NCBI GenBank assembly: GCA_047495785.1
Contig: JBLDXI010000024.1
Location: 62,001 to 126,000 of the forward strand
Direction of reading: 5' to 3'
Origin: Lepidodermella squamata
Lineage: Eukaryota > Gastrotricha
DNA length: 64,000 nt
Shown: one piece after another, positions 47,187-61,000 of the stretch
Layout of the letters: each line of letters begins with the position of its first letter
How positions within the stretch are numbered: position 1 is the stretch's first letter
Notes under the pieces: model-generated
Told to the model about the DNA's origin: nothing
Database searches by the model: none
Seen by the model: only the letters and a program-made list of their open reading frames with translations
Position numbers and translations under genes: made by a program

Positions 47187-48243
47187 TCATTCAGAATGAA
47201 TGTGACTTCTGCTCTGATGATGCTGCTTCAAGAAATTCATCTCCTGCCTTAATCTTTCAGCACCGTTTAAAAATGGTAAGCTGTTTGAGGATCGCGCCAG
47301 TTCATACTAAACGAAGAAATCACAATATATAAAAAAATCAAACATGAGCAAAGCGAAAATTTACCGAGGCTAGTTGTCGTCCAATGTGACCTGTTGTTAC
47401 ACTACCGACGAAGAAAATAAACTAGAAAAAATAGGAGTCGTCAATGCTATCGTGCTTAATCAAACCATCAACTCACCGGAACCCAAAATCTAGCACTTTG
47501 AAATTGCTCCAGCAGTTGCTTTGGGTATTCAGCTTGGGTAATTGAATGTATGTTGAAAATCGAATATTCAACAAGCAAAGCAAGACAAGCCATGCAGAAA
47601 TCCACAACGAGGCCTTGAAGGCTTGAGTCGAATAAGTACCAAAACAAGGCACACAACAACGGAAAAACTGTAGTGAGAATTCGATCTTCCACGAAGAATC
47701 GCTAAAAAATAAATACCAAAATTGCTTTCCCGTTAGCCCCATTATGCCCAACTTACGGCACAAAGATGATTAAGACCGAGAAAAAGAACAACGCATTTCA
47801 ACGAGCTGGCGAAATCGCACGAAGACATGTGTGCCAATTTGCCACTAGCAATATCGATGAAGGGGTAGAGCACACCAATAAAGGCTGCAAATTACGGCAA
47901 ATATATAATTTATCCGAAAGAACATGGTTTATCACAAACCAGAGCAGACGCCGCAAATCGGGACAATCCACCAGCCTAAGAAGAGAATGCGCCTAAATAT
48001 TTCAAACGATATCTTCGTCTCTTCCGGCATCTTGGAGGCTAGAAATATAATGAATAACAAAGTAAACAGAAACTTCTTTAAAAAACCACGAAACTTACTC
48101 TGAAACAAGCCAACCAATATTGTTAATCCTGCGCCGATGTTGAACAATATCGCACCCCGCAGGCACATGCTGCGGCATGTAGTGAGTTGTTTAGTAGACA
48201 TCTCCAGGTGATAAGGCAGCTGATGGTTGATGTTAACTTCCAT
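47187..48243 (-). CDS. INSIG: INSIG homologue (insulin-induced gene protein)
   Basis: ER membrane protein of about 257 aa from exons 48099-48243, 47940-48038, 47757-47884, 47477-47701, 47365-47421 and 47187-47306. In vertebrates INSIG binds oxysterols, retains SCAP-SREBP in the ER and promotes HMG-CoA reductase degradation. The family signature is clear: RGAILFNIGAGL (TM1), GWWIVPICGVCSGAF then GVLYPFID (TM2 region), SLKCVVLFLGLNH (TM3), FWYLFDSSLQG (TM4), and GHIGRQLASYE near the C-terminus. Length is typical. The C-terminal tail after YE is longer than I expect and rich in His and Ser. Found on its own here, with no sterol-pathway neighbour. Confidence 0.88.
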
Positions 48244-49433
48244 ACAACCTCCTAGTATTAAAAATCAATTTTCAAATGAATTTCAGCATACAAAAGTATA
48301 AATATACTTCCAGTAAGCAAATACACGGATAGCTTAACCCAAGTATCAGCGCCTTAAATATCACGATCACGAATTCGATGTGCGCAGCAGGAGCTTCGTC
48401 CCTTTCACTACTGACCAGAGCTGATACGTGATATTGAGTTCCACGCAATTTTCAAGGACTGAGCAGAGGAACAAAGAGGCAGACAAAAGCAATATTACAA
48501 GAGTGGATGATATAGTCAATGCGTGACATCGAGTAGAAATTAAACGCTTGCGATTAAGGGGACCAACGAAACTTGGGAAGTTATCATCCAGCGATAAATG
48601 GCTTAAGCCTCACGCCACTAGCTCGGCAAGCCAAAAAATAGCCAGTGGCTAGCAAGAACAACGCCCACGGCCAGCAGCCCACAGCCCGCAGAATATACGC
48701 AAGCCAGGAGCCATGCCGAAACGGCAAGTTGGGCTAATCATGCTGGGATGGGGTGATCCTTGCGGTTACCAACCTTCACTTTGTAAACGAAAACATAGAG
48801 ACCCGCGCAAACGTCAAGGTCACTTGGTAAAATAAAATGCTTACAATACCTCATATTCCATATTTTTCCTTTGTAAATTCATAAATTAAACAATTTAATG
48901 AAGAAAAAATAGCTGCATGATAATGAGCGATTTTTTATACATTTTCCTAGATGCCGATGGGTCCGAAGTTCGACGGCTCCGGCGCTTTTGAACTCGTGAT
49001 GGTTCAGCTGCAAGGACAAGATCCAAGCCGAACAGACACAGTGACATATTGGCTAGCTGCCCGTCAATCGACAAATGGTGATGACGGATGAAAGGATTTT
49101 GCGGGACAGGAAGCTGAAATGTTGCGCGGGGAAAGCGCAGCAAGTTAGCATTACCAGTATAAAGCTGTGCAATCACTCCTATTTCGATGCCTCAAAATTT
49201 CTTCCTGAAAATCAAATGTCACAATACTTCTTCTGATTCAGCGTCGCGTTACACATAGCTTTCGGTCTCAGTCTCCTGTTCCGATGTCATGCTCCAGCAA
49301 TCTGATTACAAGCCTTCAATAAGAAGAGTTAAAGAGTCAATGCGACATCATTAACATATTTAGATTTATTATACGCGGATATCTGAACGAAATAAACGAA
49401 ATTAACGAAATAAAGCGATGACATATTAGTTCG
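48244..49433. other. Intergenic between INSIG and CoA synthase
   Basis: 1.2 kb between the INSIG start and the CoA synthase stop, both on the minus strand. A minus-strand AATAAA (plus tttatt at 49365-49370) would end the CoA synthase mRNA. A 93-codon minus ORF at 48895-49176 is not supported. Confidence 0.5.
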
Positions 49434-51455
49434 TCACAATCGCGATTGAAGGAGTTTCCATGCTTTTTCAACTTGATATTGGGTAACCGATCGCCTCCAC
49501 AGCGTGGATATAACGACGTGGGATCGAGGCACGCGTTGGAGATTGGACATCTGAGCAGCCATGCGTTGTTTTGCTGCATCTTCAGTCAACTTGTCTCGAA
49601 CCATGACGCGCTTCAACTCCTGCAAAACGAAAGTTACGCTAAATGCGATTAGCTAGTGAAAAGGAGCGTGAACACTGACCGTTTCGGGTGGGACAACACA
49701 CAGCCATATTTCATGGAAATTCATGTCCCAGTTGGCTTCAAGCAGTACAGCCGCATTGACCACAACTACGGATCTTTTAGGTGGTTCGGCGTTTTGCTCG
49801 AGAAAGCGAGCTTCATCCGCCAAGGCAATATCGTCAATAATGCCATTTAGCCGGTCGGCGATTTTCGGCCACGTGATGTTGCAAAGATCAGCTAAAGCAG
49901 CCTTGTCACCAAATACAACTGAGCCCAATTTCCGACGGTCGATTTCGCCGGTTTGTTCATTGACTATTTCTTTGCCAAATCGAAAAATTATCTCATTGAA
50001 AGCGGGGCTCTCCTTCTGGTAGACTTCATGACCTGGAAATTAGATGCAAAAAATTGCGATGGGGCTAAAACCTAGCCAAACGTACCGAGTTTATCACAAT
50101 CAACAATTTTTGCTCCTAGTTTTTCTAACCTAGCGCTGATACTTGTTTTCCCGCTCGCTATTCCACCAGTAAGACCAATGACGTATGGGCGTTTCACGCC
50201 AGGTTTTTCCGGCAATTTTTCGCCAGATCGCGAGGGATTCACAGGGCGTAATAGCTCGCCAAGCATATTGAATCGTTGGGTTGAACTACTGACTTTGCAC
50301 TCCTCTTCAATCGGAGACTTGGGAACGTCGCCATCTATGCCGTCCTCTTCAGCGCGGCCAACAACAGGTACAAAGAAATTTTCAGGAGCTGCCTGGCCAA
50401 CAAGATCAATAACATGAATATGCGCAGGAGGTAAGCCCTGTAGAAAAATGGTCTCAAAGAGATTTGTTAGGTAAAAAAAGAAGGTTGATACTTTTTTGAT
50501 TCGTTCTTCGTTTACGCGCTCGCCGCCGCGCAGAGTTTCTTGGCTAACAACTAGGACATCCAAGTTTTCGATCACAGTGGACGGTCCAAACGGATCGACA
50601 ATAGGAACGACATTCGCATCAATACTAGGATCGATGTCGTTGACAAATTGTTTCACCTCGGAAATTCGCTTTTCGACAGGATCAATCAATTCACACAGCG
50701 TTTTTTCTACGAAACAGCCAAATTTTAATGGCTATTGATTTTTGGCTATTGAAAATCTTACTAGCTATCATCGGCCCGGTTGTCACGCCTATGGTAAGGC
50801 GATGCGAACAGGCTAAACAAGCCGTAGTCAGAAGTTGCTTGTGGCCGGCATGCAGTCGGTCAAAAGTTCCACCCAGGCAAACCTCGGCGTGTTTTCGGAA
50901 GCCAACTTTCGAGGCGACCCCACCATTTTCGCCATCGCTAGTGGTCGGCGTCAATATTCCATCAAACTCGGCCCGTTTGACGGAAAATCGCCGCCCAATC
51001 AGCGATGTTAAGCTGGATTCCGAAAATTGTCTTGGACTGTTTTCGCCAGTTGAGTTGTACAAGTAAACACTCTCAACTTGATCCACCTCAAGGCGACTTG
51101 GTGGTGTCTCGCGTTTTTCAGGGTTTGGCAGAAGAAACCGAGTTTCGTAATTAGCACCGCTAAGCGTTGAATTACTGTATATAGCCCCACTCAAATTTGC
51201 CAAAGTTGCGAACATGTCAGCATTGCCTTTCAAGTGATTGTCATCTGCACATAAATACAACACCTTTTTGGAACCACTGGCAGCGACTGAACTGGTCGGT
51301 ATGAGCTTTTCAACGATAGGCTGAACAACCGTTTCTGAAGCTGTCCGAACAGATTGCAGAGCTTTGGCGCCACATTTAATATAGACGAGCCAAGATGAGC
51401 CTACTCCGACTACCATGTCACAGAAATGTAAAATTGGCTCTACTATGTTAAACAA
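49434..51455 (-). CDS. COASY: Bifunctional coenzyme A synthase (PPAT plus dephospho-CoA kinase)
   Basis: Catalyses the last two steps of CoA synthesis: 4'-phosphopantetheine adenylylation, then phosphorylation of dephospho-CoA. About 599 aa from exons 50762-51455, 50492-50706, 50086-50437, 49680-50032 and 49434-49619. The N-terminal region (residues 1-190) includes a hydrophobic segment at about 10-25, as in animal enzymes that sit at mitochondria. The adenylyltransferase domain has GGTFDRLHAGHKQLL (about residues 197-212), containing the HxGH-type nucleotidyl-transfer motif. The kinase domain has the P-loop GLTGGIASGKTS (about residue 391), then DCDKLGHEVY, WPKIADRLNGII, VVVNAAVLLEANW, and a final helical QYQVEKAWKLLQ. 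Domain order matches the animal fusion enzyme, and length is close to the human form. All exon joins keep frame. Confidence 0.93.
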
Positions 51456-52492
51456 AACAAAAAGCGGCCGTGAAATTGCATCTTTATTATAATAATTATT
51501 ATTTTATAAAACATTTTCCATGTTCCATTGTGCCGATATGCGAAAAATCGGACCAAGATAAACGCGTTTCTTCATTACATTTAGTCATCAAGGTATAAAT
51601 AGCGATAATTCTCACATTTACAAGGCGTATTTTACAAGAGAAAAGAATGAAATCTTCGCCTTCAGGACGAATTAAGCAAGCTGGCAAGACAAAAATAAGG
51701 ATGATTTTTTATTGCTGTATTTATCCGATTTCCATTAGGACAGGGCAATATTTTACAAGTTAAAACACTCACTTAGATGATCTCTTTCGTTGCTGCATTT
51801 TACAAACAATAAAATTTTATCCGCATCTGATAACAAGGTACGCATAAATAACACATTTTTCATTCAATATTGCATGACCGATATGCAAATGCATTCGGTA
51901 ACGGTCGGCGCTGAAAATAAGCGAGGTCGGTAAGTCGGATGAAGAAAATTCGCGTAAGTAAATAAAAATAATGAGACATTTCTAGGTTCTTGAAGGCATT
52001 GCGTGCAATTCAGCTACAAGACAGTAAAAGAAAATCTTGACGCGAATGTAGCTTCCATCAAGTCGATTGCACCATGGGCAAAAAAGGGGCAAAGTCAAAG
52101 TTCGATAAAAGCATCGAAACTTGATGATATCAGTAGCAAGTAGATATCTCAAAATTGAGCCCGTAGTTTTCGAAGGAATACGATTGTACCTGAATTGATT
52201 GACAATTCATTAAACAGATACAGTAGATGAATTTGCGAAAAAATAACTGGAATATTGGATTAAAAACGAAGATCGAACTGGAATGTGGACAGAGCCACGA
52301 TTGCATTTTATGGAAAAAAATCACAATTATGATAAATATTAAATAAATCGGAATCCAACGTTGCACAAAGGCGATCCGATCACATTTTACACGCTATGGT
52401 TGAGCCTGACCACGCATCGTTTTGTTCATTTGAAGGCATTTAGATCACGTCGAGATGAAGCAACAAAGATCGAACATGTGGATTGTCGTTAT
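51456..52492. other. Intergenic between CoA synthase and Cobl-like gene
   Basis: About 1 kb, AT-rich, holding the CoA synthase promoter and the 3' end of the Cobl-like gene. No exon is supported. Confidence 0.5.
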
Positions 52493-55400
52493 TCACGCAC
52501 TTGGTTCAGAGGTCTGCAGGCCTGTCTCCCCCACGCTGACGTAGCGCTTCTCTTCAGGCGGAACTTTCTTGAGCCGAGCAACAGTTCCGCCATCCCTGAT
52601 AGCGTTCAAAATCTGGTCACGCGGGCTTTCGAGTTTCGCCGCCGCCGAGACAGGGCGAGGCTTTGAGCCGCTGTTGACCGATCTCGACGAATTGGATGAG
52701 GCGCTTGAAACCGGAGGGCTCCTCGCGGTCGCGGATGAGTTTGAAACAGATGGCGACGTAAATTCGATGGTTCCAGAGTCCGCAGCTGAAGATGACGAAG
52801 GCGATTCAACCGAGACGCCAGGAAGAGGCCGCGCGCCATTCGCCTTCTTAATTTCTATAAAAAAAACAGTAAATGGTCGCAGGGAGTTGAAATCGCCAAT
52901 TACCTGATGGTTTCAACATTCCTGCACCGGGAGGAAGAGGTGGTGGTGGCGGCGGCGCGGGCGGAGCAGGCGCGTTCGTTTTATTCTGATTGGTTACTTC
53001 AGTTTTCTCGGCAATGGGTGGCTTCGAAAACGATGAAGTCCTATCCGGAGATGAAAGAGCCGAACCGTCTGCTATGCCTGATATTGAATTCGACCCAAAC
53101 GACGGGACAAACGGTCGAGGTGTAAAAAGGCTCGCGCGTTTTGTCTATTTTTGAGAGATAGAAAATTAAATTCTCATCACGTGCTTCATATTAAGTTTTT
53201 AAAAGGCTTGAAATAATAATAAACATGCTCAAGTTGTTAAAATAAAATGAAGCTTATTAAAATTGTTAAGTAATCCTGGAAATTAAGTGCGTTAAATGAC
53301 GTTAATGAAGCGTTTGTTTGTTTGGAAAAAGCGCGGCGAAACAATTAAACAGCAATTGAAGAGGAAAATAATGAATAAAATTATCGCCGGAAAGAAGGGC
53401 ATACCAAAGCAAGACGAATTTCAGCACTGTTCTGATTCTGAGCGCTATTCTCCGCCTGTTTTAATCACACATCACATCAAAATAGATGCAGGGTTTGAAA
53501 ACAACAACTAAAAGCCACTATTAGGAGTTGACTATCAGAAATCATACAAATTATTATATACGGTTGACTAACCTTGCCAACTTGCGGTTCGAAATTCTCC
53601 TCGGCGTTTTCATTCGATAAGGCTGCGGAAAAAGGTGTTGATGTTTTAGGTGCAGGCATGATCTGGGAAGTGTTCGGAGTGAAAGCTTCATTCTTTTGTG
53701 TAGCAGTTCGCTGCACACTAAAGATAAGATGCGAAGAAAATATATTAATAAGCTTGAAAAACTTGTAATTTTATACTTTTCAGATTTATCAACCGACGGC
53801 TTGGCAGGAAGGTCTGGTTTGTTAACGTTTAGCGAAGCCATTGGTAACGTATTACAGTTCCGTTCAGCCGGAGACGGCTTTCCAGTCGCAGCAGATGACG
53901 CCACAGCGACAGAGGAGGAAGATCCGACGTTGGCCGTGAAGCTCTGTTGACGAAGGCCAGCTAGAATAGTAGACTCGCTTAATAGACTGGCTGTGTCTTT
54001 CACTTTTCCACCGCCAATAACCTTGGTCCGCTTAGCAACACTTGAAATATCATATCCGCTTCTGATTCGAATAACATTTCGCGAAGCTGGATCTCCGTCA
54101 ATGGAGTTAATTTGAACTTCCGTACAAGATAACACCCTCGATGATTTAGATTTCAATGAAATTTCGCCGAATTTCGGCGACTCATCACGCTGTGTAACTG
54201 AGCTTTGCGAATCGGTCGTTTCAAGAATATCGTCGGAGGCTAAAGAATTGGTGCCACTTGGAGGCATAGGGGAGTTAACCGATGAGGAATGGGACGCTAT
54301 ATCCATATCACTATGATCTTTGGTTGTTGATGGCGGTGGGGATTCAACGACAGGTACGTTACTTATCATCGGCGCGGAGATTGACTTATCACGTACTTCA
54401 TCGGTACCAAGTGAAGCGGTATATACTCTCTCTTCGGCAACAGCAACAGTTACAACATGGCATGGTTGCGATGGGATGTAAGATGAAGCTACAGCGTATT
54501 CGCATTGAGAGACTGATTGAACAGAACAAGCGGCATCTTCATAAACTTCATTAGCAACTGTTTCGAATCCAGCCTTGACGTAAACTGGATTTTCTATAAT
54601 TCGCGCAGTTTTCGGGGTCGGAACCAATGCACCAACAGGAGCTTTCGGCTCAGCAATGCTACCATGAGTAGCCTCGCGTATGCTAGATAACTCAAGGGCC
54701 GCAACAGTGGAACCAGATAAATTTTGAATAGTAGATTCTGATGTAGAGTCAGATGAGGGAACTGACACCTTGGTGACAAGCCCAGGCTTCGGAGCGAGTC
54801 TCTTCTTAGTTCCAGTATTGCTGGCACTGTCGTTCGGTGAAGCAGCAGAAGAAGATTTCTCCATCGTTCCTTCACTGGGAACTGAGCTACCACTGCGGTC
54901 TGGTGGCGTCGGCGCGCGATACTTTTTGTTGAAGTTAACTCGTGGAAGAGGCGTGTTCCCATCTTTAATTTCTTGAAGGGTTCCTGGTGGCGCAGTTTGC
55001 TGCTTAAGCCTGGAAGATTCGTTTCCCATTCTTAATTGATCAAGATTGTTTTCTTGATCAAGAGACAGGTCATGGTGACTTCTAAAAAGAGACGGCTGAG
55101 GTTGATAGGTTGCCGGGCGCGTGTCACTGATGTCGAAGGTTGATATAGCTCGAGTTGGCTTCCTTTTCCGATTTTTACCCTAAATAAAACCAACAAGGCT
55201 AGAGAAGAACCTCGAGGATAGAATCAAACAACTTACGAAGCGAAATATTCTTGAGAAAAAACGCCGAATTTTCCCAGATTTCATCTTTTTCTGAGGATCG
55301 CTGACAAGAGCATCAGCCATCTCTTCAACTCGGCGCGAAGAAATTCCTAAAATAAAACATTGATTAACGCAACCAAAATAAAACTGATCTGGGCAAGCAT

Positions 55401-58082
55401 TAATTGCACAATGAGATTCAATAATATCAAATACAAGATTGTAGTATTCATAGCATGGGGGTGGATATTGGTAATAGTAGGCCGGCTTCCTACAGTGACC
55501 TATTTGACCATCTCTCATCGCAAGTAATGAAGTTATAAACATGAGAGCGTCCGTAAGCCAAAAAAGCTATCTTTGATAAAGCGAAAAATTAATACATCAT
55601 CAAGTGCAGCTGATGACGCTTAGGCATTAGGCACCCAATTGCCGAGGGCAGACCACGGCAGATGGGCTAAACTTCAAAGGTTTTAAGATTTGAAAAGTTA
55701 CCGCGCAAACGCGGGCTAAACATTTTTCTGCCAAAAATGTAATTTAATTTTATATAGCAGCAATATTTATTAATGAGATGAAAATCCTGATACAATTTTA
55801 GCCGAATGTTTTCGTGAAGAAAATTTTCATTTTTGTTGGATGGAAGGTGCGGCGCCTAGAGTGGTCAGGGACCAGGAAGAAAACTATCCGGCTTTTACGC
55901 TGCAAGTTTTTCCTGTATAAGCTTTAAATAAGCTATAGATCAACACAACTGCGATGTACGCTGCGGTTTTGCAGAAAGAATAAAGCAAGACATTTTAAAG
56001 GAATGCAAGCGGCAAATCGTTCAACTTGGAGACTAGTCGATTAGAGGGCATGTGAGCGAAACATACGGCAGTGAATTAAACGAGCAGAAATCACATCCCA
56101 AGAGTCATCTCCTAAAATGATATACCAATAAGTTACTAATAAGAATCATGGCTCCGCTTTCGAATAAAACTTCGATGACGTCCAATGCTCGCCCTGGTAT
56201 CGCACCTTAGCTTCAATCTAATGCTGAAATGATTATGCTAAAGTTTAATCCGAAGGGGCCCGAACCCCACCAAATGGTTTGCTTATGCTAAACATTACAA
56301 GTCTCCGGTCTTCAATGTTTAGAAAAGCACTATGGCATAGTTAAGAGTTAAGATGTAATTTTATGACGGCTACATATAGGCTACTCATTATCGCTTTGTT
56401 AACATGGTCTGAAGGCAAGGAGGGGGTACAATTTTCCTTGGGAAGTCAGGAGAAAACAATGCATTCGCAATGACGCTGTGGAAAAAGCAGAAAACAATCT
56501 AATTCTCGGCGATATGCTTGTTTAACGGTAAAACAACCATGTATACCCTAAGCAGTTCTTATTTATTATTTTTAAGTAGATTTGCGCGCATTTTCGCGCA
56601 ATATTGACGGAAAGATTGGAGTTCTCTTACATTGTAGTTACTTCTAAGACTTGTTGTAAAAAATGGCGCAAACCGCAATGAGGTATCAATATAAACACCA
56701 ACTCTTCAGTAAACAAAATAAGGACTGCTAAAGGACCAATAATAGCAACCAAAAGAGTGCGCAACTTACCTCTGGGTAGCACAACGATCGTCATGCTATT
56801 GACCACGCTACTGCGGCCGTGCGATGAAGAAAGCGCAGTAAGTGGCTGGCCTTGCTTCGCGAAATCGTTATAAGAAAGCAGTTTGTTGAGATTTTTCAGT
56901 TGAACCATTTGTGGCCCAGTATTCATAGACTTGAGTGCTGAACTTCTCGGCCGTGTCCACAGCCACAATTCCCAATCGCGCCAGTTGAGACCATGCCGGT
57001 CGCAAATAAAAAACAGTAATTCGATAACAGCTATGGTTTCAGGCACCCAGAATTTGCGGCTGATGCAGTCATACAACGTAAAATCTTCTTCATTATAATG
57101 ATTAGGTGACATGATAGGCAAACGAGCGTTCAAGTAAATGTGATGTTCCTATAAAAACAAAAGTTATTGAAAAGCAAGACCCATAAAATTCATCTGAAAA
57201 AACGTACCCTGTTTCCTGTAGCTTGGTCGAGAACGGAGGCTGAGTTCCGAACAAACAGATGCACGCAGTTGTGGCGCAGCTGGTCCATGGTCACGTTCGC
57301 TTTAAGGAGACGGTAGCATAAAGTGTCGAAGTCGAATTGATAAGATTTGTAGTCGGAAACTACGAATCGCTTGCTGGCAGCAACACGTACCATCATATCC
57401 ATGACGGTCAGACTTTAAAATAACAAGCAAAAGCAAAATTAGCAATTGATTCGAGCTAGGAAAAACGGATGCAATCGCGCCTTTCTTATCAGCCCTAAAG
57501 GTGGCTTAAAGGTGGGTGAATTTACCTGTCTTCGAAAGGCAACGTCAGCTTGTCAAGAATAGACGGATCTTGGGGATGTTCGACGAAGATGAATAGTAAG
57601 CAAGACGATCCGGAGGAAGACGGTGGGGTCATAGGTATACCGGAGTGGGCTGGCGTGTGCTCCTCGTCACGCGCCGGCTTTTTCGCAGTGGAAAACGCCG
57701 CTGAACAAGCTGCCTTTGACATATCCGCAGTGTAGTGCTGTTTTTCGCGGTAGTTGGACGCTAGATAGCAATTACCGTTGCGCATTAGCGACGGCACAAG
57801 GTAGTCTTCCTCAATTATTTCATCCTCTTCGTCGGGCGGAGTCAAGTGCGATGCATCCTCGTCGCCGTCCTCGCCGCCGTAGAACTCGTCGGCGTAGAAC
57901 TGGTGCAGATGCCGCCGGCTGTCGTAGTCGACCGCATCGTCATAGGCAACTGGCTCTTCGGCTGTCACGCCCGCCGCCCCAGCGTAATAGCGCGGCTCAG
58001 GCGGTGCGTTTTTTCGGTAGGAATGATGGCCAACATCGGTATAAGCCCCTCGACTGTCACCCCTTCGAACTTGCTGTAACAT
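52493..58082 (-). CDS. Cordon-bleu-like WH2-domain actin regulator
   Basis: About 1,150 aa from exons 57526-58082, 57208-57412, 56770-57148, 55237-55346, 53777-55179, 53573-53717, 53405-53455, 52904-53144 and 52493-52854. The N-terminus is acidic. Residues about 175-380 hold two stretches that look like ubiquitin-fold segments (LTLPFEDRSLTVMDMMV, and VIELLFFICDRHGLNWRDWE). Then come basic clusters, KKYRAPTPPDR and KKRLAPKPG (KRAP-like motifs), a long Ser-rich region, a proline run (PPAPPPPPPLPP), and a C-terminal WH2 actin-binding motif, RDQILNAIRDGG...LKKV. This order, an N-terminal ubiquitin-like region with KRAP motifs then WH2, fits Cordon-bleu/COBLL1. WH2 is firm; the Cobl assignment is inference. 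One intron (55347-56769) is 1.4 kb. Only one WH2 is seen, as in COBLL1. Other WH2 scaffolds are possible. Confidence 0.68.
55347..56769. other. Long intron of the Cobl-like gene
   Basis: 1.4 kb without a supported exon or nested gene. Its two flanking exons agree in phase. Confidence 0.45.
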
Positions 58083-61000
58083 GGTTCGAAGGTTACAACA
58101 GCCACGGTTACAATTTTTTAAACGATAACGAAGGCAGCCGAAGTCAAATTTATTTCAATTAAAGTCTATAATAAATTAGTAAAAAAAAAATTTGATGGGG
58201 AAAAGGATTGCATTCGGGAAACAGGCCGAATTAATATCAAAGATTTGATGATGCTTATATTAAGATGGACAAGACGATTGTAAAAGAGTATAAATAAATA
58301 CTTGACGAGGCGCGAACCGGCAGGCGGTCGCGGTCGTCGGCGATATTTACGCGCGCTAAATGTAGCTAAAAACAACATCTTTAGAATAAGGTGGAACGGG
58401 GCGATGCAGTGATGTTCATCTCGGAGACAATTTATCACACTTGAATATTAATAAACAGAACAATGTTTTCACGCGCTCGAATTGTGAAGTATTTATTGAG
58501 TTTTGTTTTTCGTTCGTACAAACGCAGCGGCGTTCAAGTCGTTGCAAAAACACAGTCGCCGCGCATTCAATAGCCGAGAGCAGAAAATGCCGAAGCTGTT
58601 ATAGGCGTGCTTATTTTGCGGCGGAATTTCCAAGAAAATAATGCGTCGCCTAAGTTCAGGCTAAGAAAAGATGGCTATTTTTGTTGCAACAACGCAAAAA
58701 TTGTGAGGCATCGCAAAAACATGCAACCGCAACAACAACAGCTGAGTAAGTGATATATCAAGTAGGTGGACTGTATGTTATTTTTACGACGGTTTAACTG
58801 TGCCTTCACCGCGCAGTGATTTAATGCAGCGAAAAGCGAAGGTACACGTGAATAATTGCTTATATAGGTATATCACGCCGCTATTACCACCAACTTGAAA
58901 ACTGAAAACATATTACATTACGGCGTACAATTTTCAAGTAAACAAGTCAGCCGTTGGGTGTTTTGGGCCCGTTAAAGGTATTTCGTATGGTAGAAATATA
59001 AGACGACGCCAACGAGACAGCCGAGAAATATCAAACCAGTTAGTGAGTACTAGACTCAATCTTGTAATATAAGCAATAAAATAGTAATATAAGGGCCAAA
59101 GAGATCAAGTGAGAGAGGAGTGGATGTGGTTATTATATTCGCGCTGACCATGTTTGCGCGGCACTTTGTCGTTACCGCAAGAGCGGGTAAAAACCAGAGC
59201 GTCGCGCACTACTATTTTCGACCCTCGACAACTTTTTGCGACGCTATCGAGAGGCTATTTCTACTCGGTGTTTTACAATAAGATTCTTCGTACTCCTAGG
59301 TTATACAGGTGTGTGTAAGTATAATATGGAATGGCAAGAAGTCGCCGCTTGCGCTTGTACACACGGCGGACGGCGGATTTTTGGCCGCCATCAGAATTGT
59401 TGTTTTTAGTGGTTTTATTTGCCAACACATCCCATTCCTATTGCGGATATCTTAAACGCGAGGCAGTAGGGAAGATACGCGCTGGTGGCGGAGGCGAAAA
59501 GTGAGACCCGAACGCGACTGTCATATTATATAGCCACGGCGCGTGGCACACCGATACCATATGTCGGCAAAAATGGGAAAAAATAAGTTCTGAATAATAA
59601 TCATAATAACGCATCTCTCTCTGCGCGGACTGTAAGGACATCAACGATATTTAAATTGTACCCGTAGATATTTTCACGCGCTGCCGAACAAAATAATAAA
59701 AAATACGCTACATCACCACATCACCATGGTTTATGGCTGCGTGTGAAATTAATATCACCTGCCTTAATGAAATTTGCCAAAAACTGGTTTAAAAACATTC
59801 ACGTGTTGGGCTGAGGAAACACTCGCGAAAAAAAGTTTTCCTAGATCAAGCAGATTTTATGCCAAGGCACACGCTCAAGTCGAACGCGTGTTCAATTTGA
59901 GAAAAACACGTGTCGTTGCGTAATTCTAAAATTTATGACAAGTGCTTTTGTGCTGTCACCTAAACAAAATTGCGAGCAAAAGGGAAGGTTTCACCGCCAT
60001 GAGGTGCAGTCATGTCGTAATTATAAGCAGTAAATACAAACACAATATTTTTCACCTGATGTCCATACTTGTTTCCAATGGATGTAATACAACAGTTATA
60101 TCGCCATCTTGGGTGAGGAAAATAAATGAGAGGAGCAAGGTTAAGTTGGAAAGGTATGCATGCGCTTGACTCGTTTAGGGTGTGATGCCAGGCTAGTATG
60201 TCGCCGGTCATATTTGAATGTAAGTAATAGGCGTCTAATACTTGATAATATACAACCGAGGAGCAAATAAACGCAAGGCCGGCTGCTGATGTTTACAAAT
60301 AATAAACATGCGGCATTAAAATCTATAATAACGCGACTCGACTCGAACAATATCCTTCCCGTTTTTCTGAAAGAAAGGTAAAACGCATCCGTTCAGCGCC
60401 CGCCATTCAGCCTTCAAGTCTTTGTTTACTTATACATTTAGCGGCTATAAAATGAAAATAATGAGGTAAAAAAGAGAAGGCGGGATCTCGTGAATTCCGC
60501 TTTCTTCACGTTGACCTCCTTAAATAGATGTTATTGTTTTTCGACAAAAATTTAAATGAAAATTGAGCAATGTCTACAGGATGTGAGAGACGTATAAAAA
60601 GGGTAGAAATGAGAAACTGGCGAGGAATTATTATTAAAAAAAAGTTAGTACATCGCCCACGCAAAATATGCTTGTCACGCATGAACTATACCGAGTTGCG
60701 CAGTTACTTTAACCTGATTGCAATGATGCGCAGGTATCTCTGGGATGTATCTCTGCGAAAGCATGCGGCGGGCCGGGAAGTCGCGCAGTAATGCTGGCGC
60801 TAAACGGGAAGCTCGATGTTTTATTGACGGTATCATGAGCCGTGTTTGCAGAGGCGTATATTAATAACATTATGCTACTGTATTAATTACAACATTGTCA
60901 ACTGCTGTAATGGTGGCGTCTTTGTTTTGGCCATACGTTTGTTGTCGATGCGGCGCATTATTGGGTGCATAAAAACGTGCGTCAAACATGTCAAACAGCG

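Noticed and set aside
48895-49176. 93-codon minus-strand ORF downstream of CoA synthase
   Set aside because: No recognisable domain, no flanking exons that extend it, and no paralog.
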